A DNA stretch of 64,000 bases from Sympetrum striolatum (Eukaryota > Arthropoda > Insecta > Odonata > Libellulidae), in the NCBI GenBank assembly GCA_947579665.1, contig OX388345.1:58147454-58211453 (forward strand), given 5' to 3'. Both the position numbers and the translations under genes were made by a program. A model generated the notes under the pieces. That model was not told the origin of the DNA. It made no database searches and saw only the letters and a program-made list of their open reading frames with translations. Below are positions 36,258 to 47,022 of the stretch, one piece after another; the stretch's first letter is position 1; each line of letters starts with the position of its first letter.

Positions 36258-36810
36258 TATCGACTCGATGTTTTCAAAACACTCAACATCGCACCGATGT
36301 TTTAGAATAGGAGCGGGTAGGAACGAATGTTATCAAAACACTCAACATCGCACCGATGTTTTAGAATAGGAGCGGGTAGGAACGAATGTTATCAAAACAC
36401 TCAACATCGCACCGATGTTTTAGAAGAGGAGCGGGTAGTAACGAATGTTTTTCAAAACACTCAAAATCGCACCGATGTTTTAGAATAGGAGCGGGTGGTA
36501 ACGAATGTTTTTCAACACTCAAAATCGACCCGATGTTTTAGAATAGGAGCGGGTGGTAATGAATGTTTTTCAAAACACTCAAAATCGACCCGATGTTTTA
36601 GAAGAGGAGCAGGTAGTAACGAATGTTTTTCAAAACACTGAAAATCGACCCGATGTTTTAGAATAGGAGCGGGTAGGAACGAATGTTTTTCAAAACACTC
36701 AAAATCGCACCGATGTTTTAGAAGAGGAGCGGGTAGTAAGGAATGTTTTTCAAAACACTCAACATCGCACCGATGTTTTAGAAGAGGAGCGGGTAGCAAC
36801 GAATGTTTTT
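36258..36810. repeat. 60-bp satellite, array 2 (about nine units)
   Basis: About nine near-identical 60-bp units with the same core as array 1, some units a few bases shorter. As 60 is a multiple of three, the array stays open as 20-residue repeats on both strands in places (for example 36512-36829 on the minus strand); I treat this as a by-product. Confidence 0.9.
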
Positions 36811-37259
36811 GGTTGACCAATAAATGCATTGCTTATGAGTATCACAAGCCTTTTTAAGAATACAAATGAACCTTCCCCACTTATGCCATCAATCATTCGT
36901 GTGTAGGGAAACAAGTAAAGGTAAAAACAGGGTGACAAATGTTTTCCTACGTTTACTACCATCGCTCCATCGGTGGAGTGATACGCACACAGCGATTCAT
37001 TTTACGCCTGTACGATATACAACACTTATAATTCATTTCCTAATTCGTATTATGCGTTCATTTGTCGATCATTTCAATCGTTGCCGAAGCTTTCAAGTTT
37101 GTAAGATACAAATTTTAATACATCAACATTCCTATCTATTTGAAAACTATGCTATGAGTGAAAATAACCTTAAATGCTATAAAATTCGATTGTTCATGTT
37201 TCATTTATCTATCTATTATATATGAAGATGCTTCTCCGGATACTTTCATGTATCCATAT
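36811..37259. other. Unique sequence inside the hAT element
   Basis: A stretch between the satellites with a 119-codon open frame (36866-37225) that resembles nothing I know and has no coding-like composition. Confidence 0.5.
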
Positions 37260-38000
37260 ATATAGAGAGGATACAAATTCACAGACTAAACCATTTGCGT
37301 CAGTGACTAGAAATTTTTACAACCTATTGGCCATAACGTGAAACCGCCAGAAAAATCGCGATTTTGAACCTCATGGGTTCGATTCCAGAGGGCCCCAAAG
37401 TCCCGATTTTTCCCCTTTAAAAGCATTGCTTTGATTTTCGGGATTAAAAGAAATACTTCCCGGATTGGTAGAAAATCGAAACTCAAGGAGCATATATATA
37501 TGGTCATGATCTATCGAAAACATGAATGATCTTTACAGAAAATATCCTGGGTTCGATGCTAAAACAATGCAAAAATCTGCCCTTTAAAATAGATTGAGGT
37601 AGTATTTCTTTATATTTTTGATGCACTTATCGAAACGATAGGAAGTTCTCGTTTCGCTGCAAGATGTATATTAAGAATCGGTTTAAGAAAAACATTTAGA
37701 TAAGATCGTACTGTTCCCAGGTTTGATGCCAGAGCACATTACCATTTCTCACATAAGGAATATAAAGGAAAAGTAGGACATCGTTTGAGGCAGTTGCACC
37801 CAATATTTCTGCTTGAATTTTCACGCATAGTTAGAAATGGTGATCTTCTATTGTGCTGCATAGGATGTATTGCCAGAAAGACCCGGGTTCGATGCCAGTT
37901 GGTAAATATATCTCCCATATAAAACACATTGGGGTAGTTTTTCATGCACTTATCGAAATGATAGGAACTTCTTGCTTTGCAAGAAGATGTATATTAAGAC
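37260..38000. repeat. ~160-bp satellite with B-box-like motif, array 2
   Basis: Closely matches 35850-36240 in order and orientation, for example GGCCATAACGTG, ATGGGTTCGATTCCAGA and GGTCATGATCTATCGAAAACA. GGTTCGA at 37376, 37550 and 37886, with a GGTTTGA variant between the last two. Confidence 0.75.
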
Positions 38001-38771
38001 TCGGTTTAAATTATTAATATTATATTATTAAGAGAAAATTAATTGTCACCATTATTTCAAAAACATTACTTTATATTTTATTCTAAAGCCTAGTGATAAG
38101 GAAGTGCCTTAAAAAGTATGGGAATTATATAAGGGTCATATTTTAGATTGATAAAGATACTATCAAATGGTAGGAAAAATTTGTTCCGAAGTATTTCATC
38201 AACAAATTCAAAGGTTAGGTTGAAATGAAAATTTAAAGAACGGTTATTAAAATTTAGCTGTTCACGTGACAAGAAAAATGTAAATTGGAAAGCTGATTAT
38301 TTCATTCCAAAGCTCTTGGTAAATTACGTAAGTAACTTACTTGTAATTGTATTCAACTATTGCTTTGAAAAGAAATTGACACTGAAATGTAATCAATTAT
38401 ATTTCACTCAAAGTAACTGTATTCGAGCCCAAAAACTTGTGAGTACTTGAGTTTGATAGTCACCCCATTTCTTCCTCTTTTTCCACCAATATGTATTATT
38501 CTATATTCTTCGCTCATAAAGTCACCATTCCCTTGCTTTGGAAATGCCCAGGGTAAAATTTTCGTTTCGGATTGTTCTTTATCTACAACATGTCGGAAGT
38601 TTTGTCTAGATATCTTCAGTATCAAGGGAGATATAGAATTAATCCAAAACGTTAATTTTACCATGCCCAGAATTCCGATTCCATTCTTTTCATCGTCTTC
38701 TTAATTAATAAAATAATGTCGTCAATCCTAACTAGCTGGAATTTCGTACAACCCATCTTAAAAGAAAAACA
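38001..38771. other. Unique sequence inside the hAT element
   Basis: No transposase motif and no recognised coding frame; short open frames on both strands at 38404-38704 overlap each other and look random. Confidence 0.5.
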
Positions 38772-38887
38772 CTCGATACATCGAAACATCGATGTTTTTT
38801 TCGATGTTTAATGAGTGAGTGGTGAGTACTTTTATAAACATCGATACATCGACCACTCGATGTTTTTTAGACGATGTGGCATCCCTA

Positions 38888-38986
38888 CTTTGGTGAAAGC
38901 GGTCCCGGGTTCGAATCTCGGTGTGAGCCAATGTGCGAAATGACCTAACCTGTCGAAGCACTTTTAGTAATACTACTACTACTATA
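38888..38986 (+). mobile_element. tRNA-derived SINE, 3' part (split by the hAT element)
   Basis: Continues the SINE from 34557: B-box GGTTCGAATCT, acceptor-stem-like GTGAGCC, body AATGTGCGAAATGACCTAACC, and a tail of (ACT)n at 38970-38983. A diverged relative with the same body and tail is at 46893-47022. Confidence 0.75.
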
Positions 38987-39475
38987 ACTTTTTTCCGCCT
39001 CTCAATAGCCATAAGTTCGACGTACAATTTTTCCATCAGAGGATATTAACCTTAGAAAGTTTCCATCCATTCGAATAAGCTAACCTTTAAGTAAAGCAAT
39101 ATTTGCGATTTGTTTTTACGGAAAAATGCGTGAGCTAGCCTTCAAGAATCGCGTTGTTGGAGTTGGAGACGGTGTTCTTAACCACGAAATTGCATTTATT
39201 TAATCGCCAATCCCGTAATTTTGTAACCAAAATAATATTCCGCGGCCAGAATAAAAATCTTAATTGTATATCCCTTCATTTTGTATTAATACTCGTACAC
39301 AATCAAGATTTTTATTCTAAATAATTTATTTTAATTAAAAAATCGCATTAGAAAATTAAAATACTTCGGAAATTAATTTCCTTGACATTTAATTAAATTT
39401 ATTTGATCTTTTTATCGGTGTAGGTCTTACTAAGTCTAACACGTCTAACAAGACTTGTGAGGTAGTTCTTTAGTG

Positions 39476-39597
39476 TATAAATCGATCATTCGATTATTGA
39501 TTTGAAACAGTTGAAAGTTGATATTATGTGATCATGTTCGTCAACAGCCAACTTTGCCTTTTAACGTTGGGTATTATTTATATTATCTTATACAAAA
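39476..39597 (+). promoter_or_regulatory. Possible core promoter and first exon of a spliced transcript
   Basis: TATAAA at 39476-39481 is followed about 30 bases later by ACAGTTG, an initiator-like sequence. An ATG at 39534 opens a short hydrophobic frame (MFVNSQLCLLTLGIIYIIL...) that reaches an AAAAG-gtaata donor at 39598. Spacing and donor fit a first exon, but splicing onto the exon at 40696 gives an early stop. Weak evidence. Confidence 0.3.
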
Positions 39598-40695
39598 GGT
39601 AATATGTTTAACATCTTAAGGACTAAATGTTTGAGTGAATTATTTTTATGTGCATTTTAAAATTTCGGTTCTATTAATGTTGCAGTTCTAGATTACCTAA
39701 CATATTCTATTCCTGATGTATATACTTTATTTTTCTTTGAGAAGTAGTTATCCACTATTAATATGAATTTAAAGAGTGAATTAATATTCACTTTTTAAAT
39801 CATAAGTCATACTAGCATTACAACAGACTTTATTTTAGATGTGTTGCTGATTTCTTCCTGGTTGATTATAATTTTGATAATCCCATGTACAAAAGTGTAT
39901 CATAATAAATATATCATCTGGTTAATTCAGAAAACAGCTTCTGGTATTATAGGCCTGTTGTCATTCCCTTGAATGCTCTCTGTACTTATTTTAACTTACA
40001 CTCAATCTTCCAACTTTTTTGTCTTTTAGTTTTTTCTGTTTCTAAGTATGCGTCTAGATATACACTACGTCCTTCTGTCAATATTTTACTATAATAGACT
40101 CATGTGACACTTAGTGCTTTCTCTTTTTCTCGTAATTGATACATTTGTAGTTATCTATTCTTTTGCATAAAAGTTACTGTTTCTATATTTGTTTCATCAG
40201 CTTTTACAATTTTTATTTTATTTATTCTGTTGTCCTTGGTAAAATAGTTGAATAATGCAAATTCTTGCAAATACTGTTAGTAAACCACTTCTGGTTAAAA
40301 TCATTTTTTATAATAATTTTTAATTTATGATTATCTCATATTTATTGATTTTTAACTAAAATTTAGGTACTACATTTCATGGTAAATCTGTGAATTTAAT
40401 TTGATTATATATGTTGTAGATAACTATTTAAAACTCTTTAAGACTTTTATAAGAATGTCAGTTGTTTTCGGTCTGCTATTTCTGAAGGACTAATGGTTAA
40501 TTATTATGTATTGGTCACTTTTTTTTAATATTTGATATATTTAAAGATATATATGAATGTATATGCTAGGAAAAATTATTTCCTTAGCTTTTCATTACTG
40601 TTCAACTGAGGATGCAGTCTTCATTTTTATTCATTAAAATTTTAGTTACTTTATTTGAATGTTGTTTTCATATATGTTTACTCTTTCTATCTCAG
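39598..40695. other. AT-rich DNA, possible intron
   Basis: No supported feature; would be intron 1 if the transcript proposed here is real. Confidence 0.4.
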
Positions 40696-40905
40696 GTATT
40701 GTGCAAGATAATCCAGTCTTTTTGCTGTGTGAAATGCTACCCCATAAAGACCAGGGTTGAGTATTCTGTCACAGATCCAACTTTGAAGAGAACTAACTAG
40801 CTGCATGCCTCTGTTGGACTTCATCTCTCTTCCATTGCCATGAAGCATCTCCTGAATTCCAGAATCATCTCAACTTTGAAGGAAAGCCACCATAAATATC
40901 CCCAG
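40696..40905 (+). ncRNA. Candidate spliced exon of a non-coding or short-ORF transcript
   Basis: Bounded by acceptor ttctatctcag and donor gtaagc and richer in G+C than its AT-rich flanks. It has stops in all frames but opens a frame from ATG 40840 (context GCCATGA) that runs off the end in phase 0. Joined to 42460 this gives a 29-codon ORF ending in TAG. Could be a long non-coding RNA, a 5' UTR or a decayed gene. Confidence 0.35.
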
Positions 40906-41856
40906 GTAAGCAATTTCTTTAGTATTATGTATCATTGTTATTGCATTAACATTTATTGCTTAGCATTTTCCTTATGAATGAAACAAATGCAATGGTTGCA
41001 GGGAGGTTTATAAAAAAAGTATCTCTCCTGTTTTAGTTTTGTATATTTAATAATAATCCCTCCATGAAATATTGCAGCGAGAAAATTTAATTGTTTCTGT
41101 TTTATTAACAATAGAAATCAATCATTTACTGGAAGGGTTACAATTAAAATATCAAAATCTAAAATTACTTGAGCCATCACTACACTCAAATATGAAGTTG
41201 TTTCATTTCACTTGCTTTGCATCTTCCTTATATTTTGGTTAGTAGCATATTGAACTTCCAAAAGTTTCATGGCTATTCATCAGCAAACTAAGTGTTTGTG
41301 AAATATTAAATTACATCAAAAAGTTAACTTTTAGCATCATTGTTGGACTTAGTTGTCTTGAGGTTATTGAAAGACGAACTTGAATTCATAAGATGGGAAA
41401 CACTGTACTACAGGTCTGGTATTATTTAGATTTAACTGCTTTTTGAAAGTTATGACTGAACTTAGGTCTTCTATTAAAGAAGAGACTTAGACTCTTACTA
41501 TTTCATTTAGCACCAAATTAATCTTTTAACACATTGATTTCGATTGATTTGATGCTATATTTTTAATTTAATTATTTGTTGCTTTATGCATAAATTATCT
41601 CTTTCACATTTTCAATTCAATTGTAATTGATAATAATTATTACTTTAATCCTTCCATGCATATAGAGATAATTCATATGCTGGCTAACTTCATTCTTATT
41701 TAATTAATTTATTTATTTTTATATGTTGTAATGGAAGAATTGATTTAAATTTTAACTTTTTGGATGTATCTTTCCAAGGAATTACTCTTTAATGGCTGTT
41801 ACTGCATATCTTAAAATGTTCAATTTTTAGGGTGATTTAGATGTAATTTGCATATA

Positions 41857-42142
41857 CCGTGTTTCCCGGCCTATAAGATGCACTTTTTTTACTCCAAAAT
41901 ATGCTCTAAAATCTGTCTGCGTCTTATGCGCCGATGGTATACAGTATAACTCTGTCCTATAAATAGCAAGCCAAATCGAAGGGATAAATGCATACCACTC
42001 AGCATTTTTTACTGTATCAGGCATTGAAAATAGTTCAGTTAATTACAAATTACGATAATAACTCATACACATTGGGTTAATGGAGCTGAAAAATCAAGGT
42101 GCGTCTTATGCGCCGGTGCATCTTATAGGCCGGGAAATACTG
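41857..42142. mobile_element. 286-bp Tc1/mariner-type MITE, TA target site
   Basis: Ends are inverted copies: CCGTGTTTCCCGGCCTATAA at left, and the complement of CAGTATTTCCCGGCCTATAA at right, flanked by TA on both sides (41855-41856, 42143-42144). GCGTCTTATGCGCC recurs near both ends. No coding capacity. A pogo/Tigger-like parent is likely from the CAGT-type end and TA site. Confidence 0.85.
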
Positions 42143-42459
42143 TAAGTATGTCAAAGTGAATTGCTGTGGAATGTGTCCATGTTACAAAGAAATAATGCTA
42201 TTTAACTTGCACAGGTAGACTCAAAAGTTGACAGATGTGCATTAAAATCCCTTAAGTGCAAATTATATGAACTATATTCCTTTGTAGCATGGAGACATTC
42301 CACAAAATAACACCTGAAGCTATTCATTTGAAAATATTATAGTTTTTCTTCAAAGTAATATTATTTTGGTTCATTTTGAATTTATATGTGAAAAAAATTG
42401 AAGAAGATCTTTTGATGTGCCTTTATTACATTATTTCAAAGTACACTGTTCATTCACAG

Positions 42460-42643
42460 GACTGCAGGCAAACTGCCATGTAGAATGATCCTCAACATCC
42501 AGAGTGCTTTCAGGGCTATCGAGAACCTGCACCAATGGACAGGATTGGGATGACAACAGCACTCAGTCCAGCCTCAGCTGCAGTAGCCCAGAGCTGGTTA
42601 ACCTGCTATACCTATTTCCATCAAGGTTGAATATAAATTAGAG
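42460..42643 (+). ncRNA. Second candidate exon of the same transcript
   Basis: Acceptor attcacag ends at 42459 and donor gtaaga starts at 42644; G+C-richer than flanks. In the frame joined from 40840 it reads seven codons to TAG at 42481, then stays open for 47 more codons (starting NDPQHPECFQGYREPAP) to TGA. That would suit readthrough, a recent stop mutation or chance. No family recognised. Confidence 0.35.
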
Positions 42644-42672
42644 GTAAGAGGTTTATAATATCTCCACTAACC

Positions 42673-42868
42673 ATCTTCGTTAGCACTCTGCACCTTGTAG
42701 CCACCAGTTCTGTGGAAGCAACAGAAGGCCCAATTACCAACGTAGAAAGTCTTTAGAAATTTTAAATTGGATAATTTAAAATTTCTAAAGACTTTCTAAG
42801 TTGGTAATTGGGCCTTCTGTTGCTTCCACAGAACTGGTGGCAACAAGGTGCAGAGTGCTAACGAAGAT
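42673..42868. repeat. Near-perfect 196-nt hairpin (96-bp arms, 4-nt loop)
   Basis: Arms 42673-42768 and 42773-42868 pair at 94 of 96 positions round the loop GGAT. Weaker pairing (AGAGGTTTA ... TAAACCTCT) extends outward to about 42647 and 42894. It starts 30 bases after the donor of the candidate exon. Could be a young foldback element, a hairpin-RNA precursor or a palindromic duplication. Confidence 0.9.
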
Positions 42869-43029
42869 AGCTGAAGGAAGTCGTTTAAACCTCTGATTTA
42901 TTAATGGCTGTACTTCAAGTTTATTTCATCAATGGCAAATAAATAAATATCACTTAGCTGTTTCAATTTTCATTTAAAAGGTGTTTCACCCTACCACCCC
43001 CTTCAAACTCAAGAAGAGCTAGACTAGTA

Positions 43030-43375
43030 TAACCTGACTGGAGGATATTGAGGTTCATTCTTTCCTTCAGCTGCAGCATCCTACTGAACCATGTTTCACA
43101 ACTTGTATTCTCAGGAGAGTAGTTTCATAAATTTTCCATTAAAATTTTGTTCGTAGTAATTTAGTAGAATGATAGAACCCAAAGTATCATTCACAAATTA
43201 TCATTTTTGGGTGTTGCAACTTTTGTAGTTTAAGCATAAATAATATTTTTATTCTAGAAAATGATAAAGGTTGAAAACTATCTGTTCAAAGCAGTGGTCA
43301 AGTCAGGAAAAGAGAAGAAGTAACCAATATTTAGCAATGCATACTTCATGAGAAAGCTATGAACAAAATAACATG
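43030..43375. repeat. ~340-bp inverted repeat, left arm (partner 48295-48620)
   Basis: Matches the complement of 48295-48620 with scattered differences, for example GAGGTTCATTCTTTCC, GTAGAATGATAGAACCCAAA and GTTTAAG(C/T)ATAAATAATAT. The pair encloses the LINE with its Tigger insertion, so it may be the ends of a large element or two copies of one repeat in opposite orientation. Confidence 0.75.
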
Positions 43376-43469
43376 CTATTACAAAAGTATTTTATTAATT
43401 ATTTTGTATTATTATTCATTATTTTTAATTATTCTATTACAAAATTATATTATAAATTAACAAAGTAAA

Positions 43470-43947
43470 AATTAATGTAATGCTTTGTAAAGTTAATTTG
43501 TTTTTGGTGGCTTGTTCTCCCAATTTGAGCCCATGTCATTATTTTCACCTGTCATAGAAGTTATATATAAAGCTAATTTTTGCCCTCTATTATTTCTATT
43601 AAAAGGTATTATTAGTTTGGTGCCAGAGAATCCTGTTCAGATTGTAAGATTGTGAAGTAAAAACACCTATCTGAGAAAATTATTTTGTTCCATGTTAAGA
43701 TTTGTCACAAAAGAATTTCTTCAAATTGGTTTTATTTACCTCACAATTTTATAATCGGCTCAAAATTGGCACAAAACAGATAACACTTTTTGGTAGAAAT
43801 TAATAAAGCATATCCATTTATAAATAAGATTGGAGTGGAAAAATAAATTTGGTGATAGGTGAAAATAATAATGACATAGACTCAAACAGGGAGAACAAGG
43901 CACCGAAAACACATCAACTTTACATATATAAGTTGCATTAATTTTGG
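43470..43947. mobile_element. Possible 0.48-kb foldback element with ~90-bp inverted arms
   Basis: 43475-43558 and 43858-43945 are diverged inverted copies (TTGTTCTCCC...TGAG(C/T)C(C/T)ATGTCATTAT against its complement). No coding frame. Target duplication not clear (ATTAAT-like at both ends). It lies between the left arm at 43030-43375 and the LINE. Confidence 0.65.
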
Positions 43948-43984
43948 CTTCATTAATTAACTGGGCTCAATTCATCAATAGAGT

Positions 43985-44452
43985 ACGGAAGGAGAAAGGA
44001 GTGAAGGGATTTGATGGGGGGGTCTCAAGAAGACAAAAGTTAAAAGAGCTGTGGCAAAGCAGGCAAATTGTGGCAAATTAAAGAGGCTATGGGGAAATCA
44101 AAAAGAAAGATGATTAGGATAGCTAGAGCCTAGAAATATGTAACATAAGTTAGGCAAAGGAAGGACACATTAGGAGTAGTACTACAAGAATATGATAAGA
44201 TCCTGAGTGGATGGAAAAATTCCCCAAACTACTGAATGAGGAGAATCCAAGGGGACGAAGAAGGCAACCAAAGGAGGGTACAGGACATCTGCAAAACAGA
44301 GGTGGAAGGTGCCCTGGATGGAAAAGCAGTGGTAAATCAAATGCCAGCAGAGGTGTAGAAATGCTTAAGGAGGGAGGGAGTCGATGTCCTGTGGGATCTC
44401 GTAAAGAAATAAGCCCAGTAAGACTGAATTGCCAATGAATGGAGGAAGAGTA
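43985..44452 (+). pseudogene. LINE reverse transcriptase relic, upstream part
   Basis: Frames with stops and shifts read a Lys/Arg-rich pre-RT region, then the RT start: a segment ending in LLNEENPRG, then TEVEGALDGKAVVNQMPAEV and EGVDVLWDLVKK, the early RT blocks of non-LTR elements (usual form EVxxALxxMKxGKAxGPDxIPxE). It stops at 44452 where the Tigger element enters at a TA; the frame resumes at 47996. A clade such as RTE is possible but not certain. Confidence 0.7.
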
Positions 44453-46274
44453 TACAGTAGAACCCCGTTTTTACGAACCTCGATTTTACGAAGTGAAACA
44501 GTTTTACGAACCATTTCGCCAGTCCCGATCTTTGTACATGTAAAATGACCTCGGTTTTACGTAAAACTTCGATTTCATGTTTTACGAAGTGAGAAGCTGG
44601 TCCCTAGGAGTAAATGAACCCCGGTTTTACGAAGTATTTGAAATAATTTTGTCGCACTGAGCTCAATACAATGGGATGACGATCCCCGTAAAACGGAGCA
44701 GCTGAATCCAGATCGTCTATGATGGGAGGACCCTCATTCCATGTATTTTAGATGGGAAAATGTAAAAATTTCGTGGGATACAAACATTTTGATTACAGTT
44801 TTTGCGAAAAATGATAGCTTATAAGACGTAGCCGTGCTCTTTCTTTCTTCATCAAGCTTTCTGGTAATATCGCGAATCCGCGACGTGGTATCGTATAGAT
44901 CAGCAGTTTCCAGGAGTACGTATATGGTTTCTATTTGGACGAGAGATTGAGAGGTTAGAGCATGATAAGAATTTGTTTTCGACTTGGGGAGTTTTGGGCT
45001 CAGGTCTTGGCTGCTAAATTGGAGTGCGACAACTGAAAATGCTTGAGGCTGCTGCAGGGATTTTAGATTTTAACTGGCTAGTAAAAGATTGAAAAATAAT
45101 GGTTGGATGGTGGACACCCTGAAAAATGTTGGTCTCCAAGTGAGGAAAAGTCGCGCGCGTTCAGTCAGAATCACTCTCTGCGCGAGGTGGCCTGTGTTGT
45201 GATATCCCGTGTGCCTATTAGTAAAATAATGGATAAAACATCGCTGACCAAGAAAAAGAGGAAGTCCCTGAGTTTGGTCACCAAAAGGTCAATTATCAAG
45301 GAAGTACGTGATCGCGGGCAGACAAAAACAGAAATTGCTCGGAAGTATGGCATTTCTTTATCTACATTGGCAGCAATCGTCAATTCAAGTGAAAATTTTT
45401 GAGTCACACAACAACATCATTAAAAACAAAATACTTCTCATCGTCGCAATTTGATCAACTTGATAGGCAGCTGCATATATTTTTTTTGAAGTGTCGTGCG
45501 TGCAAATTGCCTATAAGTGGACCAATTCTGAAGGAGAAGGCTCAGGTTTTGGCTCTTAAACTGAAGTGAGACAACTTTAAAGCCTCAAATGGGTGGCTTG
45601 ATAGATTCAACAAAAGATACGGAATCACTTCAATGAAAATCTGTTGAGAAGAAGGTAGCGTCAATACAAAAGACGTTGAGCAGTGACATGAAATGAACGA
45701 TGACATTGTGTCTAAATATTCCCCTCGAGATATATACAACCTGGATGAAACAGGTATGTTTTTCAAGGCATTACCTGACTCCACCCTCGGGTCCCGTGGT
45801 GAAAAATGTTGCGGAGGTAAAAAATCTAAGGATAGGGTTACAGTAATGCTGATATGTAACCAAGATGGATCTGAAAAGTTGAAACCAGTTGTGATTGCAA
45901 AATCAAGAGCTCTGCGTTGTTTCAAGAACGTTAAAAATTTGCCTGTGTTGTATGAATGTAATAGAAAAGCATGGATGACAACGGACATTTTTCAGAAGCA
46001 AATTATGTTCTTGCGGAGGAAGAGCGCATGCGAGAATCGCAATGTACTACTTCTTGTAGATAATGCCCCAGTTCATAAAATAGGCAGACTAGTGCTACCA
46101 AACGTCAAAGTACTTTTTCTGAGTCCAAATAGCACCAGTTAGATGCAACCACTGGACATGGGAATAATTAACAGCATTAAAGTCCACTACCGAAAATTTC
46201 TCGTCCAGCACTATCTTCGGACGCTCGTTAAGTTCTATTTCTTTTTTATCATTTTGTGTATAAAAAATTCCTAC

Positions 46275-46320
46275 TTGTTGTCGCAAAGGATATATATTAT
46301 ATATATATATGCTTTGCGAC
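46275..46320. repeat. Palindrome with (TA)n core
   Basis: GTCGCAAAG and its complement CTTTGCGAC flank an AT-only core of about 25 bases inside the Tigger gap region. Likely prone to cruciform formation and length change. Confidence 0.6.
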
Positions 46321-46892
46321 GTCCATATTTTCTCTGGAATTATTTAATATTAGCAATATGATAGCCGCCGCAACCCCATCGCAGAACTTAGGTAAACCTT
46401 TTACTTGAATGTAGCATTCCTGTGGAAGTTCTTCGTTGAGCTGTCATGGAAATTAGTTTAATTAAGAATACTATATTTGTAGTAATACGTTACTATTACT
46501 TAAATTTTGATGCATTTTCAATACGTAATTTATTAATTAAAAGTGTTTTATGTCGTTAGGTAAGAATTAGCGATCGCGACTTGTGATTTGTGACACGACA
46601 AGACCGTTCAAAGTACCCGCGAGTAAGTAGTTCTCGAAAACCACCGCTAAACGTCAGCGTAGTAGAACGCATATAAAAAAGAGGGAGTATCAAATTAACT
46701 AAAGTAAAGTTCTTAAATTACTTAAAATATTTACGAGCTAGTTTCTTGGAATTCATGGCTGTGAGTTTCATTCACTTTGACTGAAATGAGTCTCCTAGGT
46801 TTTGAAATAAGGTCTATGCTAGAAAAGGAATCAGTATAATCGTAGTCTTAATTTTTAAATCCTTTCAATTTGATGCAAATATACTGCACATT

Positions 46893-47022
46893 GGTTCCTG
46901 GAGAGCCATGTGGGTAACTCGTGACTCATGAGGAATCATTTCTGATTTCAAATTCTGGTGGGAGCACATGGGCAAAATGACCTAAGCTGTCAAAGTGCTT
47001 TTAACGAACTACTACTACTATA
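46893..47022 (+). mobile_element. Diverged tRNA-derived SINE copy inside the Tigger element
   Basis: Aligns along its length with the SINE split by the hAT element: head GGTTCCTGGAGAGCCATGTGG, body GGGCAAAATGACCTAAGCTG, then AAGTGCTTTTA and an (ACT)n tail. Its B-box is decayed (ATTTCAAATTCT). Confidence 0.75.

Larger units (their letters stand above)
34558..38887. mobile_element. 4.3-kb non-autonomous hAT-type transposon
   Basis: Ends are perfect 16-bp inverted repeats (TAGGGATGCCACATCG at 34558-34573, its complement at 38872-38887), flanked by the 8-bp direct repeat CTTTGGTG (34550-34557 and 38888-38895). An 8-bp duplication and a TAGGG-type terminus are hAT hallmarks. Subterminal ATCGATGT/ACATCGAG motifs recur at both ends, like transposase-binding sites. 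The interior has no transposase; it is filled by a 60-bp satellite in two arrays, a ~160-bp satellite in two arrays and unique DNA. Movement would need an autonomous relative elsewhere. Confidence 0.85.

Noticed and set aside
34649..36810. CRISPR array (regular repeats)
   Set aside because: Units are contiguous tandem repeats without unique spacers, in a eukaryotic genome and inside a transposon.
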